A DNA stretch of 64,000 nucleotides from Amoebophrya sp. A120 (taxonomy: Eukaryota > Sar > Dinophyceae > Syndiniales > Amoebophryaceae). The DNA is taken from NCBI GenBank assembly GCA_905178155.1, contig CAJINV010000003.1:9183979-9247978 (forward strand), in the 5' to 3' direction. The notes under the pieces were generated by a model. The model had not been told where the DNA came from, did no database searches, and worked only from the letters and a program-made list of their open reading frames with translations. How positions within the stretch are numbered: position 1 is the stretch's first letter; every line of letters starts with the position of its first letter. Of this stretch, positions 36,887 through 53,654 are shown in pieces. Both the position numbers and the translations under genes were made by a program.

Positions 36887-38152
36887 GAGCGAGGTAACAA
36901 ACCCAAACGAGAACTTCGCGGTTGAGTTCTCATCCGGCCGGCCGGCCGGATGAGAACTCAACCACATCTGTGGCGGATTGAAATCGGCCGGCCGGTCGTC
37001 CGGGTCCCCTTCTTCCCTCCTGGTCGACGGCCTCACTCTTCTTCTTGATTGTCACCCCCCAGCTGCGCAGTTTCACTTCTACGCAAAAAGCCCGAGCTTT
37101 GTCATGCAAAAGCTGCGGCAAGTGCCTAAAGCCAAGAAGCAGAAGCTGCGTTGTTTGCTACTTCTACTGCGAGTCGCCGGAAAAGACGATAAGCCTGGGG
37201 GCCCAGAGGATGGGGGCACAGCCCAACGCGGGCGCGCAGCGCTGGCTGAGTGACCATGCCGGCTGCGGCCGGGCGCCGACGAACCCCACCAGGAAGCAAA
37301 GCAACAGCGTACAACTTGCGCGCGCGGGCCATCCTGCTGCGCCGCCTTCGCGTGTGGGAAACGATAAAGATTGCTAGGGCGCCAGTAGCCCGGCGGAGGC
37401 ACACATAAGCGCGGCCCAGGCCATTTGCATTGTCCCTGCTATCGGGTGGGGGCAGCTTTGGAGCCCGACGCGCCGCAGGATTCGGGCGCCGGCAGAAACA
37501 AAGGGCAGCGCGCGCGGCGCGTCGGAGATTGGTTGCCCGGCGCGCCGAGCGAGGCCCCGCCTCCCATCACGCAAGTCGGTGGACGCGCGAAGCGCGTCCG
37601 ACCCGGATCCGGCGCATCTGCCAACTGTTGCGCCGAAGCAAGCATGAGCCAGCGGAGAGGCGCGCGGACGCGCTTTCTGGGCCGGCGATTGCAACGTATA
37701 GCGGGCGCGCGTTGCGCGCCCCGCGAAATTTTGCCTATTGCGTTTGCGAGCCCCGCGAATGTTTTTGCATTCAATTCTTTCGAATTCCACCCAGAAGCCA
37801 AAAGGCATAGCGCAGTCCAACTATGAAAGCGCGCCCGCGGCGGGCGCGCACAATGCGCCACCTTTAAAATTTTCCAACTTCTGCCCCGCTGCATAGCGTA
37901 GCTTCTCTGTATTCACAGCAGGCGCGCGTAGCGTTTTTGTGTTGCACACGGCCCCCGGCGAAAGTGGAGTGAGGGAAGCGTCGGTCTCCAGCAGGCCGCC
38001 CCCCCCCCCTTTCGCCCGAGCGAATGGCGGGCCAATTGACCAGGACGACCAGCCGGTCGATTTCCGCCGCTGATGTGGTTGAGTTCTCATCCGGCCGGCC
38101 GGCCGGATGAGAACTCAACCGCGAAGTTCTCGTTTGGGTTTGTTACCTCGCT
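36887..38152. mobile_element. GC-rich element with long terminal inverted repeats and nested palindromes
   Basis: About 1,266 bp bounded by inverted repeats of about 90 bp (AGCGAGGTAACAAACCCAAA inward). CTAG stands outside each end, either a 4-bp duplication or part of the repeat. Each arm contains a perfect 42-bp palindrome (36921-36962 and 38078-38119) centred on GGCC repeats. The interior is very GC-rich with overlapping open frames on both strands that look compositional. No transposase is recognised, so it is probably non-autonomous. It lies upstream of the first clear kinase exon. Confidence 0.8.
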
Positions 38153-38409
38153 CTAGTTATTGCAAATTTTTCTCTGTGATAGTTGTCCAGCCGAACCCCG
38201 AACAGGCCGCTGGTATACAGGTTGCGCGATTCCGAAGAGCAGCTACGATGATGGCATTCTCAAGCGTTAAATTGATACCAGTTACACGGTTTCTGCTCAT
38301 CTTAGCAGACGCAGAAGTGAGACGCTTCAGCTTGCGCCTCCAATATAACAACTGCAGCACGGATTTCCATGTTGTTAAGCGCGTTGGAAACTTGTCAACA
38401 TGCGAAGTG

Positions 38410-40218
38410 CTAGCTTGATTGTGAGTGTGACGCAGGTTCTGCATGACTCAATGAATGAAGATGAACAAGAAATCGGCGACTTGTTGTTGCGCGATTCGCG
38501 CTGCAACAGCTATCAATGTAACGCATGAGAGAGCCATAACCAGATGCGTCCGCATCGGACTGGTCCTGTTCATGCTCCGAAAATGGAGTTCTTCCGCCGG
38601 TGTTGCACGCTCCCGAAGGGGGCGGATACTGATCGGCGTAGGCACCGCCTCCCTGCAAATCCGTAGCGAAACCCGTCGCTCGTGCCGCACTTCGTCCCTT
38701 TTTCCGCCACCTCCCGTCCGCTTGCTGGTCCTCGGGGAGCTTAGAAGCGCGCCAGGTGACCTTCTGTCGGGTAGCGGTGCTCGTGCTGTTATTTCCTACT
38801 TTCCTGCCGTCCGGATCGACGCCCGCCCCTGAAGCTGAAAAAAGTATTCCCAAGAAAAATTGCAGTGTGTCACTGTTGCATTTTTCACTGTTCCATTTCT
38901 CACAGCGTAGTTCCAAAAATTCTTCCTCGGGAAGAAACACGATCATGATGAAGACGAACGAGTACAAAGGTGGCCAGCACTTCTCACCCATGCACTACCA
39001 GGAACTAACACGGACACTGCATGCTCTGGCAGTTTGCTTACCGCCCCTACTAAACTAGGACTTTTATCTATATCACAGTGACCACAGACCGCCTCGTCTT
39101 TGCTTCAATAACGAACGCGCACGGTTTGTTATGATGTAGCTCCTCGGCACTCGTGGACGGTTCGTCCTCTTCCTCGACAACACCCACAAATCCGAGCCAT
39201 ATGCGGGGTAAGAATGTCCCCAAACCTCACCCGATTATGAATGTGCATCTTCCAACATCACGCATAAACTACTGCGCTAGCAGCTCGACGCACGCGTTTT
39301 GCAAATAATCATGAAGGTGAAAAAGAACTCGCTTCTAACGAAATCCGACGGCTGCGAAGAGAAATAATATTTCTACTCTTGCTCTAGTCTACTTCTAATC
39401 CGCATTATAGTGTTCCACCTTCGTAAGGCTTGCTACTCGCCCTTTCACCCTATGCATGAACCTGCCATCATCACAGCACCCTCATTTGTTCGTAGAACTT
39501 GAACATCTGGATTTGTACAGCACAGCTGATCTTGGGGATGTTTGGGTGGGGATGGTCTTCGAGATGATAACCCGGAAGTTCTCTTTTTCCGGAGACGAGA
39601 CACGGCTACTGGAAGGATGGACCTTGTGCGGAGAAGATGCGGCGCCGATCGATATTGGCGAGCCAGCTGGTATCACAGAGAAAGACACATCCATGCCATG
39701 TAGTTCTTCGAGCCATATAATTAGGCGTCCACGTTTTTTGGCTGTCCGTGCTTGCGCCACGGTCCATCCATCTCTAGTTGTCGTATTTTCGGTGGAAAAA
39801 ATGGAATTGCGGTAGCCATTATCACGAATTTGAATTTCGGCGTCAGTAAAAATTAGATAATAGCGATAGCTAGCAAACAAGGGACGCGCACGGTTGCACT
39901 TTTCTGTGTGATAGCTGGTGGCGCCTTTCTGTCGAAAGGAGAAATGTCGCTGGTTCGGACCCGACTTGAGGTCATTTTCATGTCCGCACCGCCGCTGCTG
40001 GGATGAAGGTGCGACTTGGATTTGCCGGTGTGAAGATGCCGCTCTTTGATGTCTTTTTGTGGCGACGACCCGTCCCGCACACTAGTGACCCCTCCCGGCG
40101 CATCTTCCAAGACTGCAAAGGCCTCCAGGTGCCCCACCGTATCCGTCGACGCAGTCTTCTGCAGCTGGCTCGGGCCCAACACGCGCCTCTGCTGGAACTC
40201 CGAATGCGTGCAGCCCAT
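38410..40218 (-). CDS. Probable exons of an N-acylated protein, possibly the kinase N-terminus
   Basis: The ATG at 40218 begins MGCTHSEF, a textbook start for myristoylation (Gly2) and palmitoylation (Cys3), which implies membrane anchoring. The frame stays open to about 39890 with Ser/Thr/Lys-rich, disordered-looking sequence. A second open segment, about 39817-39482, is similar in style (GWTVAQARTAKKRGRL). A third, about 38835-38450, follows a CAG acceptor and is also low-complexity (ASKLPEDQQADGRWRKKGR). No domain is recognised. The segments share strand and spacing with the kinase exons below 36745. The GC-rich palindromic element at 36887-38152 would then lie in an intron. A separate small gene is equally possible. 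Exon ends are not resolved. Confidence 0.35.
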
Positions 40219-41236
40219 CGTCTGTGTCAAGACAGAGATAGTCACCGAAAGATTGCAGCGCGGCACTTGCTGAAGGCACAGACCAGCAATGACTAGATCA
40301 ACAAAACTGGTAGCACCCTAAGAAGGCCTCGAGTCCACCATCCTTGGAGAGATCCGGCCTCGGCGTGCATCCATTTTTTTATGATTACCATGTCATATTA
40401 CGCCAAACCGCTTCTTGTCGCCTTACTCCGTTCTTTCATCCCCGTCGCTGATATTTCGGTGATTCCACGTCCGTCCCCCGTTCAGCAAAACTACAAGAGA
40501 GACGCGATCGAACACACGCGGAGACCTGATGACGATTGAGTAGGCAAACAGACACTGCGTCCACCTTGTTGACCCAAAATGAGGCTGGGAGGGCCCGAAA
40601 ATTGGAAACTGAAGCACTAGAAAAGCAAACTCTATTAAGTGGACATGAGCACGCATAGTCAACGAAAAAATCAAAAACAAAAATAATTGATATATGAAAG
40701 ACCAAGTAGATGGCGGGGACAAAGAAAATGGAAAAGCTCAAACTCAATGCGGTCCTGGTGCAATGATTCATTTTGAAACTCAATTTTTGAACGTCTAGAG
40801 GAGTCAAACGCAAAGTGCCTTTAGCTCTTTTGACTCGTAAAGTTTGTCCTCGCTCAGAGCAATGCAGGGCTGGCAAGGTTTGAGTTCCTCGTTATCAGCA
40901 ATCGTGAGTAGAGACGACCGACAACATTGCCACAACTCTGTAGATGCAGAACAACGGCACTACGCATCAACGACGGGAAATGCGGGACTTTCTGATTCCT
41001 GATGTGCTGGGTCTCCGTTCCAGTTCGACACTATGTATTGCACAGCACCTGCGCTTTTTGCTTTCACCTTCGATGGCTGTGACTCTTTTATACCTATACG
41101 ACGCATGCAAAGGCTTGCCGAGCTCTTCTCGAAGAAAATTTCTCTCGTAATATCAGATATGTAATAGTTGAGCAAGCAGGTGCAGAGCCTGCACCTGGAT
41201 TTTCATCTTGTCCGCCTCGACCTCGATGCAGCGTTT
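40219..41236. other. Intergenic DNA between methyltransferase 3' end and the MGC start
   Basis: No supported gene. A 146-codon minus frame at 40436-40876 has a hydrophobic run but AT-rich, non-coding composition. Confidence 0.5.
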
Positions 41237-44200
41237 CTATTTTACGATGTCCACCCAGACGAATTTCTCTTCTGGTTTTGCGGTGCCAGACGGATGGGGC
41301 AGCTGTCAAATGCAAAAGCCTCGCATTTGTAACAAGGTAGAACAAGGTATACAGAGATTAGACTGCAGGAAGTGGAAGCTGCTTCAATCATACAAGTTGT
41401 AATTCATTTTCATAATCGTGCACGCAACCATTTATCGGCAGACATAGCCTCTTTTTCTTCAGGCTTAGGTGGAAACTTCGCTACATAGCCAGCTGGGCAT
41501 ATGAAGCCCGGGCCTCTGCTTCCTCAGCAAGCTTGCTGGTGAGGTAAGTACCTTCCCAAGCAAAGCAGCCCGTTGGGAAATGCAAATATCCCTGCAGCAA
41601 TAATCCTGCGCACAATTCCCCAGAGGTTTTGAGTACCTGGGTCGGGACCAGCAGAAGCAGGGGTTTTGAGATTATTAACTTATGAGTTCGTTGGGTAACA
41701 GCTGCGAAACTTTTGTGATTCATAGCACAAGGTCGGCAACAATCTCCGCGACAAGATTTTGCTTGAGCAAGTATTCTGTGACGTCGAGCCGAAGCTCCGG
41801 GTTCCATATTATAAAGTGGCCTCGGCCAACGCGCTGTGGCGAAGTGAATCCCACAACCGGACGCGTGATATACCTGTAGTATCGGAAAAGTGGTGATCTA
41901 CTTCGGCTTTCTAGGAAGGCGCAACTCTGTCTCTGCTCATTGCAATCAAAATCCATAGTTCCTATGGCGATCTAGTACATCCGACCAGGCAGCCAGATAA
42001 AGGCGGCCAACCGGTCAGCGGCCGGCCCATTATGCACCGAAAAACAAAGACCCTCCATGAAGAGTCTCACCCTTCTGCACTTCACTTACTGACATAGTGT
42101 ATGGTGAACAATAAACTTCAACGAAATCATGAAGGCAGAGGGAGCTAGCAGCGCACACGGCGTCCTTTAGCAAGCTTATCTTCCTCATCAAGATGAGAAA
42201 CTTTTCGGTGACCTCACTATCGCATATCGGTGACCTCACTACATAAAAAAGTACTCCGTGACTTGAACGTCAAAAGCCCATTGGTGCAGCCCGACTCGAA
42301 ACTCTCCTGGAACTCCCTCGTTCTGGGCATGCCGCAGAAGCACCATCCCCTTTGGGCGCGTGATGTGCAGCATTTCCAAGATGCCAATCAGCGGGTCAAA
42401 AGTGTGATCTAGTGCATTCCTCATGTGCGTCACATATGGCGTTGTCAGAATAGATCAAAAGGCTTCGCTCGTACTTAATTTTTTCGCGCTCCTTCCCAAC
42501 TGCACCGGGCTTGCAGAAACGCGCCATAGCGCGCAATGGCGCCAACACTCGACAATTCGCGCCTTGCTTCGTCGAAATAATTTGGCCTCTGCGCAACGTG
42601 TCGTGCTGCTACTGTGCATGACAATGCTGCGGCGCAACATAGTACCTGCCAAGATCGTACTAGAATGCCTTGCGTGCCGGGTAGTTTGGACGGGCCCGCA
42701 CAAAGAACTTTCCCGCCCCGGTGGGCGCGCCCGCGCGGAAAATTCATGAAACTATGTATACGAAAATTTACGGTGCCTGAACCCTTTGACCTACATGGAC
42801 GACCCCATATAATGTCGAAGTAGTTTACGGGGAAGCAGTTGGACAGCTGCTCGACGTGACACTGCACCGGCAAGTTGGTGGGAGGCGTCATGTCGAATCC
42901 ATCATAGAGCTGCAGGTAGTACTTCCCCAGCCCGTCCGCCGACGTTATCGGTATTTTTAAACTGACCCTATTGACGTGTGCATGGCGTGACCCGTCGTGA
43001 CTTTTAATCGAGTGTGCACTTGCCTCGTGATCCCCAGCACTATCCTCTTTCGTAGTGTTCGTGCCAGCGCGAGTCGTGTCCGTTGCATTGTTTTTTTGCT
43101 GCAGTGCGACTGACGGACCCTCGAGAATAACCTGGTCGCCATCTCCGGCATGGGGCTGATCACCCGCGTCCGCATCACCCGACATGGACGCCCAGAGGCT
43201 ACTCATCCAGGAGGAGCCCCCGGACCCGCTGCGGTCCAGGTCGCGAGAGGGGGCGCTCAGATCGTCGGCAAAGGGATCATAATCATTTCCGTCGGTAGCT
43301 AGTACCAGATCTGAATCCCTGCGACAGCTCCTCTCTTTCCCGCCGCCGCCGAACCCCTCCTCCACGCCGCCCGAGCAGAGCGGTAGGTCCCGGTCCTCTT
43401 CCGGGCTACTGAAGAATCGCAGCGCGCTCGTCTTCGAAATTTTGGTAAGATCCCCTGGAAAGCGCAGATTATCGCACTGCAGCTCTTTCGGCGTAAAGGG
43501 GCCACTGCCCGTGTTTAGGATATGCAGGCTGGTCCTGTTCCCGCGGCTTCCGGCGAGGTCCACGTACACACACATATCGTCGTACGCCCACGGTGCCTAT
43601 CAAACAGAAAAAAACCAACCCTTAGTACTACTCCAGCACCTCCTTAGATAGAAAACTTACTATGTCACTGCAGGAACGTGCAAGAAAATGCATACACTTC
43701 TGACTCAAAATGTATGCTTATTGCGCACCATTGGGCGGCATTTGCTTTTACTTTCATAACGCTGCGCCAGTCTTGAGCCACTCGCGCAGACGGGCCCGGC
43801 TGTCAGTCCGGGTGTTTATTTCCGGGTCCGGGTTCAATCGGCCAAACCAAAACCCCACCTCACTGTCTATCGCCCGGGTCCACCGAATTCGAAACTTCTC
43901 CAATGCCCACTCGTGCCTCAGCTGTGTCACGGCCGCGTCCCCCATCTTCTTCGCGTCCTTCAAAGAATATACGCCGGGCGCCACATCCACGGCGCGCAAG
44001 CCGTTTTCTCGCTCCGATGTCGAAGGACGATCCGTCTCTTGTTCAACATCGTGACGACCCCCTACCGCTCCCACGACCCCACTGTTAGGACCCCCTCCCG
44101 CAGCGGAGGTGTCCTCGTCGCCCTCGCTGTCAGCGTCTTCGAAGTTGCGGTGCAGTTTTTTCTTTCTGTTTCCCGAGAGCAGCGAGGCGGGTCGCCAAGT

Positions 44201-46265
44201 CCAGCGGTAGCGATCCTCCAGGAAAGATGCGTAGTTTTCCCGCACTTCGGTGAGCGTGAACGGCCACTCGCTATCGTCCAGACAGTGTAGGCAAAATTCC
44301 GTTGTGCGGATCACGAACAGCATTAGATTTGCGAGCTCCTCCTTTTTCTCTTGCGGGAGAGAGGGATAACGATCGGCCCCGCCGACGAGGTCGAATGACC
44401 TCTTTTTTGGTCGTCCGGAAAAGTTTGGAAGCCCAAATGGCAGCGACGTTTCTTCCTCGAGCTTCTTGTCTGTTTTTTCGTCGGCTGAAGATGCTATTTA
44501 ATCATATCTAAATACGTCTGGGTCTGGAAGATGATCGAGTTGTGATGCAGTTTTTATATGAATCTTGAGGGGAATAGCAGGGTCGTGCCTTTCGTTACGT
44601 AACAGATTTTTCGAAGATGGCCTGTGCTCATTCTCTTCCTCCATGCGTATCCTGCATGAGAAATTTCCCCTGCGTATGACGAAAACTGCGCAGCTTCCGC
44701 TGCTCGTGCAAATTTTGATTTTGATAGTGACGCATCACGAAAATGCACTCTTTCAGAGTCAGACTCAGACATATTCGCAATGCATATTTCTCTTGTTGCG
44801 CCGATTCCTGTGCGTGAGGACACCGGTCTGTGTCTGCAAGGTAGTGCGTTTTGTAAAGCTCGGAGTCGGGGACGTCTTGAAAAAGGGAAGCATCTGCTAA
44901 TTCTGTGTGCTCATTCACACACCGCTGTTTCAGGTGACACCTTCGATGTGGTAAGCGTAAGTTAATAGATACATGCCTTCCAAGTAACTACAAGACAACC
45001 TTCAGCGCAAGCAAGAACAAGTGTATTTGTATTACTGTGAGGCAAGAGGAACATAGGGAAAAGTATATCCTACCACTGCACAATTACCCGTATGGCCCGT
45101 GAGCGACCGACTTGCAGTCCGGGTTCTCTTCGCAGAGTTGGCGGCAGGTCCGGTAATCCATTGGCTGGAGAACATCGTCCACGCTCGGGCCTTCGTCTTT
45201 AACTACTCGCGGCATCTCAGCCCATCGCTCGACCTCGGGTTCCGCACGGCCCGCAAGGGCGGTGGAGCGCGCGCACGTCACCAACATCGACAATAGCCCA
45301 GCGCTGCAGTCTGTGTTCAACACAAAGGAGTCAGTGTCATCGTAATCCTATCAACAGCTGCAAATATGTGTATGTCTGAGCCTGGATCTACAAATGATAA
45401 TAATCGCTGACGGTGTGTCAGTTTTTCTTTATTCCTATCGTGTCGCTCTATATATGAAACAAACGCAACCCGCCCAGACGCCATGTTTTTCGCGCCCCCC
45501 ACCCTTCCGCAGACGCCCGGCCCATAATGTTACGGGGTCAGACGGACAGAATCTGGAAAACTTTCGGCCAGCATTGGTCTGGCCCTGATTTTTTATCATT
45601 AAGTTGTATCCATCGTGACCACCTTTGTTTTCGCGGACGCTTATTCCTATTCCTATTTCGCATTATAGTGGCTCCGCCACGAGAGAAGCGCGGGAGGAGC
45701 AGAACTCCGTGCGCCTTTTTTAGAATCAATTGAGATTCTACAAGAAGCGCTCCAGGCAAGGTGATGGAACGAATTTTGATCGGTCGAAGCTAGAAGGGAA
45801 GCCCCAACGCGCATAGCTTCTAGTTGCGCAAGAGCAAATTGTTAGATGTGATATCATGCGGAAGCGTATCGCAAACTACAAATCTTCCAGCCGCAGACAC
45901 ACTGGTTTGGAGTGCGTAGAGAGACCATTTTGAATATGTAAGGATAGGCCTTGGCGCAGACGCCGTGCACCCAATGGGGATTTGCTTCTTCGTGCTCCAT
46001 ATCAAATGTAAAAATGTCTGGGTCTGGAAAAAAGCAACTTGTCATGCTGCATTTGGATTCCAGAAAAATCTGTATCGCATAAGTACCAAAAGGAGTGCAG
46101 TTTTTGCTACGCGGAGAGGGCAATTGTCATGCGGAATAGGCATCAAGAAGCTCTGAAAAATCTGTGATGCTAGGGCATGCATCACAGACATCAGGGCTCA
46201 TGCAAAACGTGCATAGAAAGTGTCAGAATGTTCCAGACCCAGACACTTTTGCATTTGATACTCCA
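41237..46265 (-). CDS. PAN-domain / class I SAM-dependent methyltransferase fusion (5' end unresolved)
   Basis: The C-terminal half is a class I methyltransferase: RTSLHILNTGSGPFTP (SAM-binding motif I), a large Ser/Asp-rich insertion, ADGLGKYYLQLYDGF, LPVQCHVEQLSNCFP, YFDIIW, RNALDHTFDPLIGILEMLHI, RPKGMVLLRH and GLHQWAFDV, then FIIWNPELRLDVTEYL and FVWVDIVK before TAG at 41237. Exons include 43596-42805, about 42432-42263, 41833-41729 and 41302-41237; the last two junctions are GT-AG. Upstream, 44494-43754 encodes the EVGFW-type region that precedes such domains. 45347-45084 and about 44935-44787 encode a Cys-rich PAN/apple-like module (DYRTCRQLCEENPDCKSV). An exon near 46000-45900 ending NQCVCGWK resembles a WSC/PAN fragment. 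I infer a secretory-pathway methyltransferase, perhaps glycan-modifying. The border at 42432/42805 and everything above 45347 are uncertain. Confidence 0.62.
42434..42804. other. GC-rich intron in the methyltransferase gene with unclear borders
   Basis: Separates YFDIIW from THMRNALDH. The border sequences share ATATG but do not fit GT-AG or the TAT...ATA introner design. The interior contains a GGCGCGCCCGCGC-like block similar in style to the other GC-rich elements. Confidence 0.5.
44495..44786. mobile_element. Degenerate introner-like element in methyltransferase gene (family 1)
   Basis: About 292 bp. It keeps the CGTCTGGGTCTGGAAG block at the left and its mutated inverse at the right. Flanking duplication is not clear. 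A QQEK-to-ASSADEKTDKK join is consistent with the frame. Confidence 0.6.
46000..46260. mobile_element. Introner-like element upstream in methyltransferase gene (family 1)
   Basis: 261 bp. Standard TATCAAATGTAAAAATGTC ends; the duplication is CTCCA. The interior is close to the 6550 copy. Coding sequence on the downstream (minus) side reads MEHEEANPHWVHGVC. Confidence 0.85.
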
Positions 46266-48743
46266 TGTCATCACAATGAAAAGCGCCCCAGCCACGAAAT
46301 CAAAATTACGTCGAGACCGCCATTGAATGACAAAATAACGGCCCGAAACACCTATTTGAATTGCCACTTATCTGCTACGTGTAAAAGTACATTTAAAGTT
46401 TCTATTGAGTACGAATATCGTTCATCGCATACTTCTAAACGGAAGATTTGCATTTTCTCGCTCAGGTTATCTTTATTCCTGGCGTGGAAGGCTTTTCAGT
46501 GTGATACACGCCGGCCTTGATTTGCAGCAACATGGTATTCCAAAACGTGCGCGTTTCTTTATGAGAGCGTCAGACACTTATTTGCAAAAAAACTTGACCA
46601 ACTTCCTGAATGCAATTCTAAATGGCAGCGCAAAGCTTGCCATTGAATTGCGCAAGCAGGGGTATGCGTAGGGGTTCAGGCTGCAACTACCCTTTGGCGT
46701 GCGTGGAAGCCTCGGCTTCTGTGCCGATCGCTGTTCTGTGTGGTCGTCTCCTTTCGCAGGGTACTAGGTAGTTGAGAATCGCGACAAAAAGGTCACGCAT
46801 TTTCCACAACTGCTTGGAGAGACCTCTTTTGCAGGGGGCTGCAAGTAGATGCCAGTTGCGAAAAGAAACTCTGTCCGCAAGTTTTCATTGCAAAAGGTAT
46901 AATTGGGCTGACGGTCCAGTATAGCTATAGCCGAAATCAGCACGGTCGAGCTGGCTTTACCCTGGACGCTTCGGGTTTTGCGTAACTGGGAAAGTTGCAG
47001 TTTTTTTGCGATGTAGTATCTGACGCCCTCATATCCTTCATGCGTATTATATTGCACAAATCTCCCAGCCCCTCTTACTTTATTCAGTGTTCGAAGAACA
47101 TCGTGAGCACAAACAGGACGATCAGTGCCAGGAATCTAGTTAAGCTTAGTGTTAGCCTCCGCAAGACAACATCCAGCTCACCAACATGTCACTGCTTTTT
47201 ATTGCTTATTTGACTAGTACTCTTCGCCAGCTCCATCCGTGATTTGTCACGAACGCCACGCAGTATTGAAACGCAACGACGGAAGGAGTGCGTGATGGTA
47301 CTTTATTTCGGTCATCCCAGACCATGAGGGGCCGGGGGATTCGTGCACGCTGCATACCGCGAGTCGCACCAGCAGTCCGTAGCGGACCGGGACCCATCAT
47401 GCTTGGTTTCCGTGGCCCACGCCTGATCATATTTAGCTGGGTCCTTCCTTGTATATGGCGATGCAGCAACGCGAAGCTTCCAACAGCTCCCGAAGACGAG
47501 AACCAGATAAGGCGTTCTCCAGAACAGGGAACGCGCAAGATCAAGTGCTAACATGATCCTATGGCTGCTAGCATCTATCAACACTGCAACCAGACTCTTC
47601 GCTAGGACCTTAAGTCTTAATGCTTCGCGCAATTGAGGAAATAGATGACATCGATTCTCTTCGCGACACGTAGGACGAAAAACATGCAGTGATATGCTGC
47701 TGTCTTATACGTTGCACCTCGATAGGGGTCAAGAAGTATTTTCCTAGGTACGGAGGACCTACGACCAACCCGGCCGGGTGAACCTTAGGCCCTCTGATCC
47801 AAAAGTTAATCTGTGATACTACAGCAAACCGTCCTAGTTTCGTCCAACCGGAGAAAAGTCTTTTTTAGTTCTGTTTGCGATTTTCTTAAAATTTCTTTAA
47901 CACTCATTTACTCGAGGAATATTACGAATAGAGGACACAGAGACAGATCTCACTACTACTAGCTGTAGCTGCTACCATGCGTGTGCACGTCCATGGCGAT
48001 GGCTCCAACAAAATCAAAAAATAGAAGACGAGCGATGGCAATCGGCAATGATCTCCGTCTCCGTGCCTCAACAAAATCAAACGGCAAGGGCACGGGCACG
48101 GCCGACGCGTAATATTACAACGAATTACGTCAAAGAAAGTGGACCAGGCACAGACTTTGAGAGCGTCTATCTTCACTGGAAACCGAATTTAGTGCAGAAA
48201 GCCAGCACTTTGGTCCTCCATACGATCTTTGTTCTGTTGTGGGTTGAGCAAGCCACGCGTGTGGGCAAGTCCAGACACGGAACGAGAAAGAAACAAATCT
48301 TCCACTCCGAGCAAAATCAATCAAAAAGCTCCCGAAAAAAACGTGCGTCTTTGATCGTCCCTTGTGAGGTCAGCCCAAAAATTTCGTGGGCGTTGTCGAT
48401 TTCCTGCTAGCTATTGATATGCGAACACGATTAGGGTCGCCGTCGTTCGACGTTTGGATGACGCAGTCGCTATTTCCCCCAACGGTGCTCCTGGGCGGGA
48501 CCCCCTATCTCGCACGACATTTTTCCGCCCCTGCGCAAAGTGTCACTTTTAAAGTTATCAATATTCTCTTGTTAATGTCATACACGTACAGGTTCATCAT
48601 GGTCGCTGTCACAGGCTGGTTTGAATTCGCAATCAAGTCGCTCATCTACTGCCAAGAAACTTCAACATAGTGTGCTCTTTCCGGCGTCTTGTTCTCTCGT
48701 TCCAAACAGAACATCAAACGCCATTCCTGCAGGTCGCTACTTT
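46266..48743. other. Mostly intergenic DNA; possible extra 5' exons of the methyltransferase gene
   Basis: The missing 5' exons of the PAN-methyltransferase should lie in the lower part. Weak candidates are minus-strand open segments at 47206-47632 (one frame has SATDCWCDSRYAACTNPP). I cannot place splice sites for them. The rest holds nothing recognised. Confidence 0.35.
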
Positions 48744-52655
<3,912 letters not shown>

Positions 52656-53654
52656 TCTAAGAAGCAATCCCCGCGGCGCAAGGAAGCTTTTGTTTTTTTG
52701 CAGTACGTCGCTACAGGTACAGATGATTTTACGCGTACTGGATGTACGTTGTCCAGTACATTATCTTTGCATGTGATTCGTGCTCGTTCTGCTAAAAAAG
52801 CGCGCAAGCACTAGACCAATCATCATCAGACCAAAGTTGCGACTTTGTCCTGTTCAACTTCGCATGCATGACGATGGTTTCAGGACCTGCGCCTGACTAT
52901 CATATTCAACATACGAAAACGAAAACGAACAGGAAGACGATTTGGACACCCAGTGTTCTATTCAAAACTTCCCTACGCCTGTGTCGATCATGAATTATGA
53001 TCGGACAAAAAAAACAACGCCGGCGCTGATCCCCAGCAAGCAAATAAGATCGCCAATGAAGGAAATTCCGTGGAAAAGTAAGGCAAAAAGTGGAGTACAT
53101 TGATCTTCGCAAAGTGAACAAGTTCTTGCTTTTGACAACACCATCCAAAGTTTTTTTCGAAGAGCGTCAAGTGATCAGTGAGACGGACCGGGCAGAACAT
53201 ACTTGCAGAACAAGATCAAAATAATGCACGCATTTTTGTTCCTGAAGATTCGTATTCGTTGGTTCCACAAAAGCCGCCACCGACACATGACCACGATCCA
53301 TCTTTGCACGCTTCGATCAGGAGCAGATTACACACCTTCCACCTGGAACACATCATCGAGAAGACGAGGAGAAGCTCTAGCGTCAGGATTTTTCCTACTC
53401 ATGGCAAAAAGTACGCTTCACTTTTTCCGCACTAAGGCTTGCAAATGTACGGGTTCGAATTTGCCAGCTAGGGCCAGTTATGGGTAGAAAGTTAGATTCT
53501 AAACCCGTAAACCGTGCAAAACCCTTTCTAAACGCAGATTGGCGTTGTGCTCCGTGGGCAGCCGGTAAAACACGATACCACTAGCACCATCACTTCTTCC
53601 CGTCTTAGAATTGGGAACAGCAGACGACTGTGCTTGCGTATACGCGCTTTAAGC
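52656..53654. other. Intergenic DNA between VPS18 3' end and helicase start
   Basis: No supported gene; nothing recognised. Confidence 0.6.

Noticed and set aside
37374-37894. Overlapping open frames of 110-150 codons on both strands in the GC-rich palindromic element
   Set aside because: They occur in several frames at once with low-complexity Arg/Ala/Pro composition, as expected from GC-rich DNA, and match no family.
36921-38119. CRISPR-like reading of the two 42-bp palindromes
   Set aside because: Only two copies, 1.1 kb apart, inside inverted arms, in a eukaryotic setting. They are terminal repeats.
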